A DNA stretch of 64,000 bases from Chelonoidis abingdonii. Taxonomy: Eukaryota > Chordata > Testudines > Testudinidae. The stretch is taken from contig NC_133777.1 of assembly GCF_003597395.2 (NCBI RefSeq), positions 10,644,504-10,708,503 on the forward strand, given 5' to 3'. Position numbers and translations under genes: made by a program. The notes beneath the pieces are model-generated. The model ran no database searches. It was not told the DNA's origin and worked only from the letters and a program-made list of their open reading frames with translations. Shown here piece after piece: positions 12,006-24,230 of this stretch (positions are counted from its first letter, which is position 1; the number at the start of each line of letters is the position of its first letter).

Positions 12006-15000
12006 CCTATAACTACAGTAGTGACTAAGGCAGATTGGGCTCCCATAACCTCCATGGGCTCTAATGTAACTACCTCATTGTAGCTCTGTCCCTGAGACAC
12101 ACTGAATCTGTTCTTGCCGGTAGGAGTCATGCTGAGTGGTGCAAAGTATGTCTCCTTCATACTGTGAGGTGTGGGAGTATTGAGCCCTAGAGGATAGTGC
12201 TCTGAGATTGGCAGGTCTGCTTACACTCAACCACAGAATATACCTCTTCAGAACCTTCCTGTGTTCTCCAATGCATATCTGGCTTGTGTAATAGAACAAA
12301 TATTTACATTCTAATGCAAAGAAAAGAGATTTTCCAGCAGATGGCAAATAGTGCCTCCATTTACACAGCCCAGTGGCCTCAAACCCCTCTCCCCCCCCCC
12401 CAACTGCTCTTACAAAACTTCAGGCAAATGCTTGCTAAGACACTCTCTCTTCAAAAGTGGTTTCTGATTTTTTTTTTTAAATTTTTTTTTTTCCCACCAT
12501 TTTTGGGTGCCCAAGTTGAGTTGCCTTGAGCCCAGTTTTCAGATGATTTTACCTGGAGTTGTCAGCACTCTGCATCTGGGTTAACACTTAGAGGCTGCCT
12601 TAGATGAGCACCTGAAATCAGACTTCCCACAGTGGTGACTCCTACAGCTCTGTCCTGCAGGGCTTCCTGGATTCTGCTCCTTACGGTAGCGGGTCACACA
12701 CTCAGGTTTGGCCAAGCCACCCCTCTCACAATGACAGGCTGCCAGTGGGGCCAAATTTGCATGAGTGGCCCTGTGACCATAGAGGTCACAATACTTGGAG
12801 CAGGGAGCCACCCCCTGCCAGCCTCACAGGACAGGTGCCACTGCTATAGTACTCAGTGTACTTTTTTTAGCAGTTATTACATTAGTGTCTTATGTAAATC
12901 TAGGTAAGAATATTTACTAAGACTTTCTCTCATCTCCAGCTACCTTCCCCTGACCTGTGACAGCTCCATTCTTTCTCATAGCTGGGACCAGAGCACAGCA
13001 ACCCTTGCAGGCACTGAGCTTCCTTCCCTCCATTGTGGTAGGAAAGGGAAGGAACATGTTGTGAAACTTGCTTCTGTAAAAAAACTTCTGTATTTCAGTG
13101 GTTTATTGACAAAGAACGGAATTGAATAGTTCTTTGTGGTAGTATAATACTGTCTTTAGCCCACAGTACATGTATGATGGATGTCTTGACTTGCAGACTT
13201 CAGTGGTATCTTCTTAATTTTGAATTTCCTTTATCCTTCAGTCCTGATATTGAATGTCTTAATAGATTTCCTTCCCATGGAAGTTGCTGTCTCTTGGTGG
13301 GAGAAGGGCACTCAAGTGAACATCTGCCTCCTTTGTCAGGGAAGCAAGAAACTAACCACTGCTCTAGTGCCCGCAGCTCTGGAACCCTTTGACGGCTTAG
13401 CATATGTCTGTCTCTTACGCGGCTGGCTGCTCAACTGCCTAAAGTCAGTATTTATAAACTGAACAGGATACAGTAAAACTGGCTCAGGTACCTGGCTGTG
13501 CCCCTTTATTAAGTACAAAGTGTCCCCTACTGCTTAAGGGTGCTGTTTCTAGGCAGCTGACTCCTGCACTGATCAAGTCTGTTCTGGAGGAGTGACTCTA
13601 ATGCAGCTGTGGTTTGCTGCAAAATAGTGGCCCTACAAAAACTGTAGGGATCAAATCTACGCTGCTCCATTCTTAAGACTGGTCTGAACTGATTCAGTTT
13701 AGACGACAAAACAATCAGAAGACTTTGTCTCAGTTCTCGGGGAGGGTGCAATCAGCTCAGTGTTTGTCTCCACCCCCACCCCGGTCCGCAGCTACTTTCT
13801 TTGGCTACTAAACATGGGGTTGGTGGGGCTGATGTGTGTAGTGCAGTGACATGGCTCCAAGCTTCTCCTCACATAGGACACAACCCTGGACTGTCAGCTT
13901 CTAGTTTGCTTTGCTAATGACTAACGCTCATCCTGGAGTTACAGCTACTGTCAGAGATAAATTGCAGCAGGGGAGGAATCTGGAGGATTTTCTCTGTAAT
14001 TACCAATTCCATTTACATGATGAAAATGCTTCTGTGGAAAAGTGTTCATGGGAATTGAATCTCTTTCCTGTACTAGGACTGTAAATGTCATTAGAATTGT
14101 ATGCCTTTTCCTCTTCCTGAAGCAATCAAGATGTAGGTCAGCTACTCCCTCTATGGAAAACTCCTCAACTAAGGCTTTTACAGGCCAAGCCCTTCATAAT
14201 TTATGAAGGCCCTGATTGCTGGGAAGATCCAGGGGACTGACAGACTCATACAGCTGCTCTGCTTCCAGTGTGTGATCTCTGCTTCTATTTTCTGCGTGTG
14301 TGAGAACAAGTAGTGATGCAGTCAGGGCTCGATACACTGTCCTGCTGGTCCTTTTTAACATGGTAAGACTAGGGAGAGGGGGCTATTTTTTCCTGCAGCA
14401 AAGGAGGAATTTATCTGAACTAGCAATTTGGAAGACAGCTTGGCATACTTGCCAGAACAGATCCACGTGCAAAGTCCATTATCTCTCTCCTTCCACTCCC
14501 CATTGCCCCTTCTTGGCTGCCTACTGTTCAGGATGTTTGATGTCCTTTTCTAAAAAGGTAAATGCTGGAAGGAGGAGAGTGTGCTTGGTGTCCTTCAGTG
14601 ACCTCTTAGCTGAATATAGCAGCAACACTGTCTGTCTGACTAGTTCTGAAGATTTTTGTTTGGAGTACCTCCTTCCTATACCACCATCAAACCTCCAGGG
14701 CAGTGGCTTATAACCCAGGGATTGGCAGAAAGTTGGTGGAGAGAAATTAGATCTTCAGCTTGAATGCTAGCTAGAGACCTAAAAACACCCAATGAAACAA
14801 ATAAACATGGCATCTTGAGGGTCATCATAGCACCAGGAATCTTTCCCATCTTTGTGTGAAGGCCAAAAATCTGAAATAGGAACAAGAAGTTTAAAAAAAT
14901 ACAAGAATTGCCATAATTTAGGCAACCTGTTGCCTAGGTTGGCTCCATACCTATCTTCCTTCCTTCTCTCTCTCCTCCCCCCCTGCGCCCCTGCCCCCGG

Positions 15001-15479
15001 TCCTACTGGGGACAGAACTGGGTGGATGGATTTTGGGCGGGGGAGGAATGGAAAGGGAGATCACTGAAAGTGTCTCTGCTGTGATTGCCTGATGGAAGCA
15101 AGGAGGTGTCACTGACTTGGAAATGGGACAGGTATCTCCTCCATTGCTGTTCCTTGGTTACATGCTCTGCCTCCTTTTGGTTAATGGATTCCAAAAGAAC
15201 CAATCATGGTTTTGACTGGAAAATGGATGTGTGTGACCAGAGCCCAGGTTAGACATCAGTAAGAGTCTGAACGATCCCAAACTAAATTCTCTTGCTTTGA
15301 AAATCAACTTTTTATTTTTTCTAAACTTGTGCCTCAGTGGCTACAAGTCCCTGCATCTTAATACCATAATCCCTATTAGAAACCTTGATGTTGTGAGAGG
15401 ACTGGTCAAAGTGTGGGGGGGGGGGGGGTTAATAAGATGGGTCTAGAGCAAAGTAATTAGTGTGCAGATACCTGAGGCA

Positions 15480-15770
15480 TGGGGTCTCTGTCTACACTGC
15501 AGCCTGTCTTACTGTTGTAGTGTCAGGATAACTTCTGTTGCTTGGGGGTATGAATAAGACACCTGCCTGAGCGACATGAGGTATGTCGGTTTAAGTGCTC
15601 GTGTGCACAGCACTACATTGGCAAGAGGAGCTCGCCCACCATAGATTCTGCCACTCACACAGGAGTGGGTTTTCTATGCTGATGAGAGCGCTCCCTCCTA
15701 TTGGTATAGAGTGTCTTCACTAGACACGCTGCAGTGGCGCAGCTGCAGCTCTGTCGTATGGACATGGCCT
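15480..15770. mobile_element. Decayed inverted-repeat DNA transposon
   Basis: The left edge CTGTCTACACTGCAG and the right edge GTATGGACATGGCC are imperfect inverted repeats. The interior (GAGCGACATGAGGTATGTCGG, CACAGCACTACATTGGC) resembles a common turtle MITE. Borders are approximate and no target duplication was confirmed. Confidence 0.45.
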
Positions 15771-16277
15771 AAGTAAGGCTTTTCAACAGTGAGTGTGAAT
15801 GGCTTCTCCTGCATGTGGGTTGGAATGTGGCACCTATTTAGCAGTGCACAGCAGTACCTCAGGGTAGTTCTGGGGGGGGAGGGGGGATTTGGCTAGATTA
15901 TAATCCAGATAGCCCACGGTGAGGTTTGAATTCTGTTTGCCCTGCAACTAACTCTCTCATTGCTGGGCTATAAACTACTCTCTTTCTACCCCCTATCAAA
16001 AGGGTGCATGTCACTCAGCCTAGAGACACTGAACAGAGCCCACAGTTACACTTGTACCATATCAAATCTGATTTTCAGGGTCACCAAATCAGTTCCTCAT
16101 ATCTTTCCATCTGTCCTAGTGAATAGGGATAGTGTCATTACCCCAGAGCAGAAGGCATGCTGCTCTTCTCCTGAGGGAAATCTGAGTGGGAGGGTAGGAG
16201 TGCTGGAAGAAGCAACAGTAACTTGCATAAATAAACTCTTGCTGTAAACCAGCCCTTCCTTGCTCTTCTGTCCACAG

Positions 16278-16389
16278 CGCTGGCATCGCTGTTGGCTTCT
16301 ATGGAAATGGGGAGACCAGTGATGGCATCCACCGGTTGACATACTCACTGCGACATGCAAACCGCACGGTGGCTGGGGTCCAAGACCGG
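16278..16389 (+). CDS. TTYH3: TTYH3 exon 3: end of second membrane segment, first extracellular loop
   Basis: The exon is 112 nt. Its first base completes a serine codon begun in exon 2, and it ends in phase 0 (CGG|GTAAGT). It encodes the family signature running from AGIAVGFYGNGE to the arginine at about residue 135. AGIAVGFYG is the extracellular end of membrane segment 2. NRT at about residues 126-128 is an N-glycosylation sequon near the start of the large first extracellular domain. Conservation with human TTYH3 is nearly complete here. The acceptor is CTGTCCACAG. Confidence 0.97.
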
Positions 16390-17217
16390 GTAAGTACAGG
16401 GAAGGACTGTAGCAAGGAATTGAGGTGTGTGACACAGATGTTTCCATCTGCATCTGTGTCTGTCCCTCTTTTGTTAGTCTCTGAATTGAGAAGTGTTTGC
16501 CACAATTTCCATTAATGGGGAGATAATTTCTTCAGTCTCTTGCTTCTAAAAATATCAAAGCAAATTAAACATCTTAAATGAAGAAGTGTTCTCTCACGAT
16601 TGTGTGTGGTTTAAAAACAGCTTCTCATTAGCACTCCTCCACCTGCAGAAGAGATGCCAGGCCAAAAGCAGAGAACAGTAGCTCTGTAGTAAATGGTACT
16701 GTTAATAAATACGGTGGTTTGCTGTGTTGTGCTTCAGGTATGCTGCCTCTAGGGGCATTTATTTTGTTACTTTTCTGCAGCCTTGGTCTGCCTGTTGTTA
16801 TCCCAACACCACAGTGGGCTTCCAGTGCACGCTGACTTGTGGCTTAAAAGGAAGCCTCTGCTTTACAATCCATCCCAAAGTAGAGCAAAGGAGCCTGATT
16901 AAAAGCAGGGAAATAAGCTTATTCTCTTTCCTGCCCAGCCCTGGTGAATCTTTTCTAGGTTTATGGTGGTACTTTGTGGCTTACCTCCATCTTCAGTGCC
17001 AAATGAATCAGAAGTTATGACTCCCCCATTGTAAGTTACCTGTGAAGATAGATGGTCCCAGAGTCTGGAAGAGCCTTGGTGCAGTAATCTGGAAATTGTC
17101 TCACTTGTTGGCAGTGATAATCCATATCTCCACCCTCCCTGGTTTTCTTCATAAACTGGCAGACTCTCTTGTAAATGGTCCCCCACCCCCGGCCTTGTTC
17201 TTCTGTCTGATCCACAG
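16390..17217 (+). other. TTYH3: TTYH3 intron 3
   Basis: An 828-nt intron with donor GTAAGT and acceptor TGATCCACAG. I see no repeat or second exon in it. Confidence 0.85.
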
Positions 17218-17438
17218 GTGTTGGACACTGCAGTGGCCCTGAACCAAACCATGGAGTCGAACCTGCTGATCCTTGAGGAGATGTTCATGAAACAGACTGA
17301 TTACCTACACACCATCCAGAAACTTCAGGGCCTCTTGGATGATTTGGTTAGGCAAACAACAGAGATCCCTTTCTGGAAGAATGAGGAACTGTCATTAGAA
17401 GAACTGGCTGTTCAGATTGATCTATATGACTGGTACAG
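17218..17438 (+). CDS. TTYH3: TTYH3 exon 4: first extracellular domain
   Basis: This 221-nt exon opens with GTG (V136) and ends with two bases of an arginine codon (TACAG|GTGGGC). It encodes most of the first extracellular domain, which forms alpha-helices in tweety structures. NQT at about residues 144-146 is a second N-glycosylation sequon. The middle (ESNLLILEEMFMKQTDYLHT and following) is the least conserved part against human, while the ending VQIDLYDWYRW is strongly conserved and leads into membrane segment 3. The donor GTGGGC is weaker than the other donors. The open frame continues past the donor to a TGA at 17470, but that tail has no match in the family. Confidence 0.95.
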
Positions 17439-18349
17439 GTGGGCAACATGTTGGCCTGAACCATTGATGTGACATCCATATGATGTGTGTGTTGGGCCAT
17501 GATGGATGGATGCTAAAGCTTATATCTTTCAGGTCAGATCAACTTGTAAAGATGTTTCCAGCTAGTTGATCTGTAGGTTGGTTATACACCAGCAGGGATT
17601 TTAGATCTGTCTTTATTGGGGTGGTTTTCCTGAGCAAAAGTGTGCTGAGTCTTGGTGGTAACATATTAGAACAGATGTGACTTGACTTAATCAGCAGATG
17701 GAGTGTTACTTTTGCAGGTACAGTACATTAAGTTGTGTTGCTCACACTCAGGTGCTGGCATGGGGTTAGCTTTTTCACTTTGCTGCCTCGCTGTCTGGAC
17801 GTTCTGTAGATGAAGGCCTGCCACACTCTCTCTAATGCATTCACAATACAGAGGCCTTGTTACGCAGCTACTGCTGGAGATGTGCAGAATTGACCATCAC
17901 TATTTGGGAGAGAAATGAATAGGTACAGTCTGTACTCAAAGGTACTTCAGGAGTCCCCTCTGTCCAGAAGTGCTCTTATTATTCTTTAGGCAGAAATAGA
18001 TCAAACTAAACTTCATGGACTATTTGATGTATTTGCTCTTTCTGTATAGCGTCCAGCTGCATAGACCAGTCACTTTTTTTTAAGTTTGAAGCATGTTATT
18101 GAACATCTTAATGCTTTGGTCACTCTTGCAGATACTTTCTCACACCTGTTTACCGGAGCTAGCTCGCTGAGGACACTAGACTAGTTACGTGATCTGAGCA
18201 GTGCAGTTCATCATTAGTAACTAGTAGTGAATTTTACTTGCTGGGCTTGACTGTGGTGGTGGGGGAGAGCCAAGTGTTTTTTCTTAAGATATGCCCGCCT
18301 ATTCTCTAGACACCAATTTTTGTCTTCAGACTGTTTCCATATATTGCAG
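17439..18349 (+). other. TTYH3: TTYH3 intron 4
   Basis: A 911-nt intron ending in ATATTGCAG, with a thin pyrimidine tract. I recognise nothing else in it. Confidence 0.8.
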
Positions 18350-18445
18350 GTGGCTGGGATACCTGGGCCTACTTCTATTCCATGTCCTGATCTGTTTGCT
18401 GGTGCTCTTTGGACTAATTAAAAATTCCAAGGCCATTCTCATTGG
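18350..18445 (+). CDS. TTYH3: TTYH3 exon 5: third membrane segment
   Basis: The exon is 96 nt. Its first base completes R209, and WLGYLGLLLFHVLICLLVL forms membrane segment 3. A short cytosolic turn (IKNSKAI) and the start of segment 4 follow. The exon ends with two bases of a glycine codon (ATTGG|GTAAGT). Human TTYH3 has near-identical sequence with conservative changes such as LLLDVII for LLFHVLI. Confidence 0.96.
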
Positions 18446-21400
18446 GTAAGTCCTGTCACTGAGACAGTTCTTGAGGAAATGCAGGCAGAGGATTAACAGT
18501 GAGTTGAGTCCTTCGAACTGTGCCGTTGGATCCATTCATGGGCTGCCGAATTGTATTTGTAGAGTGCAATGATGGCTGATCGCATGCTTACCAATTAGAG
18601 CTAGCTCTGCAGAGCCTCTCTAAACTGACAGGGTTAGGACAACATCTGAGATACAGTCACAGGATTTGTTTATTTTTGGGGGGCAGAAGAACTCTGTGTT
18701 TAACATCTAGCTTTAATGTAAAAAAGACAAGGAAGTTATTCCTGAGAGTACCTTGATTCCAATAGTTAGCACTGCAAACTCCTTTGTGGCTCACTTACCC
18801 CAGGCAGGAAAGCTGCAATGCATGGTACTGTCACCCCAATTGAAGACCCTGTCTAAATTTAAAATGGCCTTTTTTTAAAAGGAAGAATCCATTGATGCTC
18901 CTGATATGTGTATAGGGGTGGGGTTTAAACCTGGTGATATTGTGCATGCAGTCTCCAGCCTTACACCTTAACACACACCTTGGTAGTATGCCTGATTTGT
19001 CGTATTACCTTTCCTCTGGCCTTGGCTATGACACTTCAGCAGACATGAAACTATTCACTGCGAAGGCCACTGAAATTGCTGCGAAGCAAGAGGGGTGGGT
19101 GGGTGTGTGTGAGTGAGTGAGAGTAGAACTAGTCATGTGCATCAACTTTATTCACATGTACATTGCAGATATTTCCACCATGCTGGGGCATCATGTTAAA
19201 ATGAAACTATATTCCCTCAGCCATCTTCTGACATGGTTTTCATCCTTCCATATTTGGCTAGGATCACACTGTATCTGTAAACATTATGGAAATTTTGATA
19301 CTGTGATGGCTCCTTGGCTATGTTTATCACAATTCCCTAGCATGGTAGTAATTGCAATGTATATTCAGCCTTTAGCTACCTGCCAGAATACATACCTGGT
19401 ATGTTATAAGGAACAAAATTGCAAATGTATGCACAGATGGTAAACCTGCAGTTCAGATTAGAAACTCATTCTTTATTAGCCAGAGTCTCAAATTAAGGCA
19501 TTTCGCCAAAGGAAGTTCACAGAATAAAGAACCCATGTTTTACAGCCACGCAAGATGGTGAAATGCCAGTTGTAGATCTTCTAGTCAAACTGTTACTGAC
19601 CCAATCCCCTTCACTTACGTTAAAACACCAAATGCTCCATAGTGAACTGATTGACTGAACATGTTAGTGTACAACGCCACCGTATCCATATGTCACAATA
19701 CAGCAGAACCTTGTTAATATACAAATCTGATAGTTTTCACAACCACTCTGCGCAGAAGTGGAGCAAGATTCAGGCTGAATAGCAGAGTACTGTCCAGAGG
19801 CTGTGTATTGCTGAGCCTTCATTTCTTCTATGAAATAAACCACACCACATACTAATATAATGCAATGTATAATTAAAGCAAAACTTTTTAGAAAGTGGGA
19901 TTTTTTTTGTATGCAATTCCCTTGATTTTGTTATGATTTGATGAATTGCAAAATGCAATAAACTCTTTTGGCTCTTCTAGCCATTAATGAGGGTGTGATA
20001 TCAGTACAACAAACTAATATAGCTCTTCCCTAGCTTACTATTCAGATGATCCTTATGCACTGGGTATTTACTTTACATTAAAAATATGGCAATGAATATC
20101 AAGGTAAAGATCTCAAAATCATGAACAGTTTTTTTGTTTTTTTTTTTTCCTTTTTTTATGAAGCAGCCATTATATTCTGACTTCTTGTACACTCAGACTA
20201 TGTTAATCCCAGAGGCCTGGAATTTGGGATAACTGGTAGACTAGTTTATGATTACTAATGCCGCCTTTCTTCTTCATCCACCCTCTTCCCCAGATTATAA
20301 TGGTGCTGTTAATGTACATTTAGTGGCTTCTGCTCCTCCTCCAGCTATTGGAATATAATCATTCTGCTAGGATATCTCAACTAGTCCATTCTGGCCCAAA
20401 TGATGGAGCACATAGGTTGGGAATCTGGGTTTCTCTTAAACTGGGAGAACTGACGGGTGTTTTGGAGATGTGAAAGTATCTCTTGCTAGAGGGTTTGTAT
20501 CTTATCAAAGAGAAGGTGTAGGGGTTAACTGCAGTCTATACATATCTATGTAGGGAACAAATATTTGTTCCCGAGCTCTTCAGTCTAGCAGAGAAAGACA
20601 TAACACAATCCAATGGCTGGAAGTTGAAGCTAGACAAATTCAGTTTGGAAATAAAGTGTAAACTTGTAACAGTGTGAGTAATTAGCCATTGGAACAATTT
20701 ACCCAGGGTCCTGCTGGAGTCGTCTTCATGGGCAAATTTAAAACCAGGGTTGGATGTTTTTCTAAGAGAGATGCTCTAGTTCCCAAAAAAATTGCTCTTG
20801 AACATTCTAGGGCCTGCTTTATACAGGAGGTCAGACTAGAGGATCACAATGATCCCTTCTGGCCAAGGAATCTGTGAATCTAGCATGTAATAGATGTGTT
20901 AACTCTCTTCTGACTGAGCTGTGGGCTGATACACTGTGCATTGAATCTTATTTCCTTTGCTTCCCTGAGTACTTGACACCAAGAAGACTAGGAATTGACT
21001 GACCGTAGTGGAGCCCACTAGCTGCATGGCTTTGTTTAGGGGTGGAACATCAGGACCATATCTAAGGAATGAATTTAAAAACTCCCTTTGAGGGGACTTG
21101 CATGTTGCCATCCACAGGCACCATGCTGAAAAGCTGCCCAGCAGTGTCTGAATGCTGACAGCTCAATTTATTTCAGAAATCCTATTCAGATTTTTACTGT
21201 TTAGATCAAAAGTCCTGTTGTCTGTCGTTTCCAAAGAGCAATGGAAAACCTATGATGCTGCAAAAGGGTCTGACTAGGTAGGTTAGGTGAAGGGCAGTAC
21301 TTGGGTAGATCAGAGGAGGATTTGGGGAAAATCTAATAGGACAGCTGGGGAAGGGGGTGATATCTAAAACATGGAGTAACTTTCCAGGTAGATCTGGTCT

Positions 21401-22073
21401 CTTTCCCCATCCCCTTTTTACTTCCACTAGCAAGTGTCAAGACCAGTAATGAAGGGGTGGTGGGAGGGGGAAGGGGCTTTTTGTGGGATCCAGTCATGCC
21501 TGTTAGTGTGTAACACCGGACATGCCTCCCTTGCTTGTATCCCCTCTACTTTGGGAATTCAAATACTTAAACATCCTTGCTCTCATGAGATGCCAGATTA
21601 GCAATTTTTAAACAGCAGTCTTCTCCCCAAAGAATAGGTCCAGCACAGATGGCAGGAATACAAACATCTCCTTGCCAGTGTGCCTGTAAGGGCTGCTTCT
21701 AGTCTCTGTGCCCGTTTAATCCTTGATTTCCTTGCTGAGGCTGTAAGTGTCCTGCTAGGAACTGGATAGAGGCCTGTGGGAGGGAGGCTTCCAATCAAAT
21801 GATACAGGCCACTAAACCTCTTAGATTTACTACTTTTGGTTACTATGGTCCTGAACTGCTTCATTCTTAGTGTAAGTAATGCATGCTGGTATGCAGGCTT
21901 TTGTATTCCAAATACAATTTGTATACAAGACGACTATGACTGTCTCTTTCACATTGCTAATTACACAAATGAAAACTGGTTATTACTTTTGAATCCCAAG
22001 AAGCCCTTGTTTAAAGCGTTTGAATTGGAGCCAATATATCAGCCATCTTATCGGTCTCTTGTTCCTTCTGCAG
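18446..22073 (+). other. TTYH3: TTYH3 intron 5
   Basis: A 3.6-kb intron. It holds a GT/GA-rich microsatellite near 19090-19125 and a CR1 LINE 3' fragment at about 20555-20882. The remainder is unremarkable, with no other exon seen. It ends CCTTCTGCAG. Confidence 0.8.
20555..20882 (+). mobile_element. CR1 LINE 3' fragment
   Basis: The sequence carries familiar CR1 3' phrases such as AATGGCTGGAAGTTGAAGC, CCATTGGAACAATTTACCC and GGAGGTCAGACTAGAGGATC. It ends near AATCTGTGAATCTAG. It is 5'-truncated, as is usual for CR1, with no intact reverse transcriptase. Confidence 0.8.
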
Positions 22074-22146
22074 GGTATGTCTTCTAGGGGTGCTTGCTCT
22101 AATTGTCAGTTGGGGATCCTTGGGTCTGGAGCTGGCTGTTGCAGTG
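22074..22146 (+). CDS. TTYH3: TTYH3 exon 6: fourth membrane segment
   Basis: A 73-nt exon from acceptor TTCTGCAG to donor GTG|GTAAGT. The first base completes G241. The product VCLLGVLALIVSWGSLGLEL and the next four residues form membrane segment 4 and end in phase 0. It is too short to stand out as an open frame and was found by homology and splice sites. Confidence 0.96.
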
Positions 22147-22524
22147 GTAAGTGGCTCTGGTTCAACTTTCCCACACCCCACGCTGCAGATTTATTGGGCA
22201 CATGAATAAATGACTCCGAGTGCTTATGTCTTCACGGGACTTCTGGTTTTCAGTAGCTGTCCTAGTTAATAACGTGTGAAACAGGCTCAGAAACTATATA
22301 CCTCCATAGTGCAGTTTGCTAGCTAGTATCCTGACTCCACTCTGCTGCAAGGCTGGGCAATAGATCTGTAGAAACCGCTTCTGGCGGGAGATTGGTGAGA
22401 GGACTTATGGGGCCTGACTTCTGGTATATCCCCAAACTCGAGAGCCTCTAATGGAGGATTCCCTGACATAGATATGGCTGAGTCTTTGTATGGTGTAGTT
22501 GATGTTCCTTTTTCTTCTCGCCAG
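22147..22524 (+). other. TTYH3: TTYH3 intron 6
   Basis: A 378-nt intron with donor GTAAGT and a good polypyrimidine acceptor (CTTTTTCTTCTCGCCAG). No features were recognised inside it. Confidence 0.85.
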
Positions 22525-22600
22525 GGCTCCAGTGACTTCTGTGTTAACCCTGATGCCTACATCTCTAAAGTGGTGGAGGATCATGCAGTGCTCAGTACTG
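22525..22600 (+). CDS. TTYH3: TTYH3 exon 7: start of second extracellular domain
   Basis: A 76-nt exon encoding GSSDFCVNPDAY, then the variable helix start ISKVVEDHAVLST. It ends with the first base of an aspartate codon (ACTG|GTAAGT). C271 in SSDFC is one of four conserved extracellular cysteines that appear in exons 7, 8, 10 and 11. In the family these pair as disulfides within the second extracellular domain. I infer the pairing and do not see it directly. Confidence 0.96.
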
Positions 22601-22750
22601 GTAAGTACTAGGATTGTGACTGGCTAGTAACAGAAGCTGGCACTGAGGGTAGTGCTGGTGGCCTAGTATTTGAGGCTGGTATTAAAATGGAGATAAAATG
22701 CTGGGGAAAGCAGAGACAGTTCAAGATCTGAAAAGCCAAGACCCTACAGG

Positions 22751-22777
22751 AATCCTCCCTCTTCTCTTCTCCCTTCC

Positions 22778-22802
<25 letters not shown>
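22751..22802. repeat. 52-nt homopyrimidine tract ending in a C27 run
   Basis: The pyrimidine-only stretch ends in 27 consecutive C (22776-22802) and is followed one base later by an A run. It starts 151 nt downstream of the exon 7 donor. The exact run length may be an assembly estimate. Confidence 0.85.
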
Positions 22803-22812
<10 letters not shown>

Positions 22813-24047
22813 AAGAAAATTTTCTTTCACAGGCATATATTCAGTGACCTCTCCTTTTTCATTCTGTGTCTTAATTCTTTTTAACTGTGAATGGAAATTC
22901 ATAGATGCAGGAAATCTGAATCTGGAGTTTAGACTTCTGTTGGCTGTTTCAGTACTTCCTAGCATCCAAGGTTTTGTTTTTGTTTTTTTTTTAATTAAAG
23001 GAGATTCTATTTCTTCTGGTTGTGAATGTAAACTGCACCCTCTCATATTCAGTTCATCAGCCAAACAGGCCAAAACAACATTGCAGAGAGTAGTATGAAT
23101 TTCCCTCCCAGAATACAGTGTTTAACTTCGACCACTTAGTGCCGGTTTTGTTCACATTCCAGTGCTGATTCTTATACCAGAATCATCCTAATTTGTATAC
23201 TTATCCTATATTAGGAGCGATTACATTTGTGTAAAAGGATTTACCGGAGATGCCAGGTTGCAAGCTGAAGTATGAAAATAGTATTTCTTAAAATATTTTG
23301 ATCATTTGGATAGTTGCACTCTAGCAAAAAGTGATGTTTACATTAAGTGTTGGACTCCTTGCAAGACTTTTTGTGTGGGTTCTAGAGAACGTAGTCCAGC
23401 TGGCAGCCTAGTTTTACAAGCTAACGTATTTTATACAGCTTTCGTTGTCGTTTAATTCTCATCTGCTTTTGAAATAGAAGGGTTCAGCCAGGTAAATAGA
23501 AAATGTCGCCTTCGACCTTCTCAGCCCACCCTCCAAATAAGTCCTGCAAATCTTCCTGAAAACACATGATTAGTTACTGCAATCAAGATTTTCCTGCCTT
23601 GGGGTCATTGTATAAATACCTCATAGCCATGGGTAGCAAGAGCTCATGCCACTTCTATTACACTTAGCAGCCACACACCGCAACACCCTCATGACAAAGG
23701 AATAATGGAGCACTTTACCTAAGCGGTGCTTTAATAGCTTTTGGCTGTCACTCCCAATCTAGATGGAGGAGCATAGTAAAATGAGCGGGGCCTCCAATTT
23801 GAGCCCCAGTAGCTAAAAGTAAACATTGTTAAACTGCTGCTCAGAACTATGATTCAGTAGTAGGTAGAGGAACCCATTGCTGTATGAGCCTCTGGAGAGC
23901 AGTGGCTGGCTATTCAGTTGGTATGTGATTCTGATCTCAGCCTAAAGAAGAGGGATCTTTAGGGCTGGGTGAGAGAGTTAACCTGACCCTATGCTGCTTT
24001 GATAATTATCTTACACATCTATCTTATATTTTGACTCAGAGCATATA

Positions 24048-24230
24048 TGGAGAGATCTCATAGAACTGGAAGGGGCCCCGAAAGATCATCGAGGCCAGCC
24101 CCCTGCCTTCAGTAGCATGACCAAGTACTGATTTTCCCCCAGATCCCTAAGTGGGCCCCTTCAAGGGTTGAACTCCACAACCCCAGGTTTAGCAAGGGCA
24201 ATGCTCAAACCACTGAGCTATCCCTCCCCA
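24048..24230 (-). mobile_element. tRNA-derived SINE, Cry I-like, with CR1-like tail
   Basis: On the minus strand the head reads GGGATAGCTCAGTGGTTTGA, with A-box TAGCTCAGTGG (complement of 24210-24220) and a B-box-like GAGTTCAACCC (24165-24175). The tail contains GACCTTTC-like and CCTTCCAGTTCTATGAG segments shared with CR1 3' ends. This build is known for the Cry I SINEs of cryptodiran turtles. Divergence marks it as an old copy. It is not a functional tRNA gene. Confidence 0.75.

Larger units (their letters stand above)
7306..16277 (+). other. TTYH3: TTYH3 intron 2
   Basis: The 9.0-kb intron has GTAAG at the start and CCACAG at the end. It carries a likely fragment of a DNA transposon near 10453 (starts CAGGGACGTAG), an unclassified interspersed repeat at about 11917-12005, a 16-base G run near 15413, and a decayed inverted-repeat DNA element at about 15480-15770. 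I saw no coding exon elsewhere in it. Confidence 0.75.

Noticed and set aside
17439..17472. Continuation of the exon 4 frame past the donor
   Set aside because: The conserved WLGYLG that must follow is found in exon 5; the read-through tail has no match in the family.
24165..24230. tRNA gene on the minus strand
   Set aside because: The head has A- and B-box-like sequences but cannot form a complete cloverleaf and continues into a CR1-like tail, so it is a SINE.
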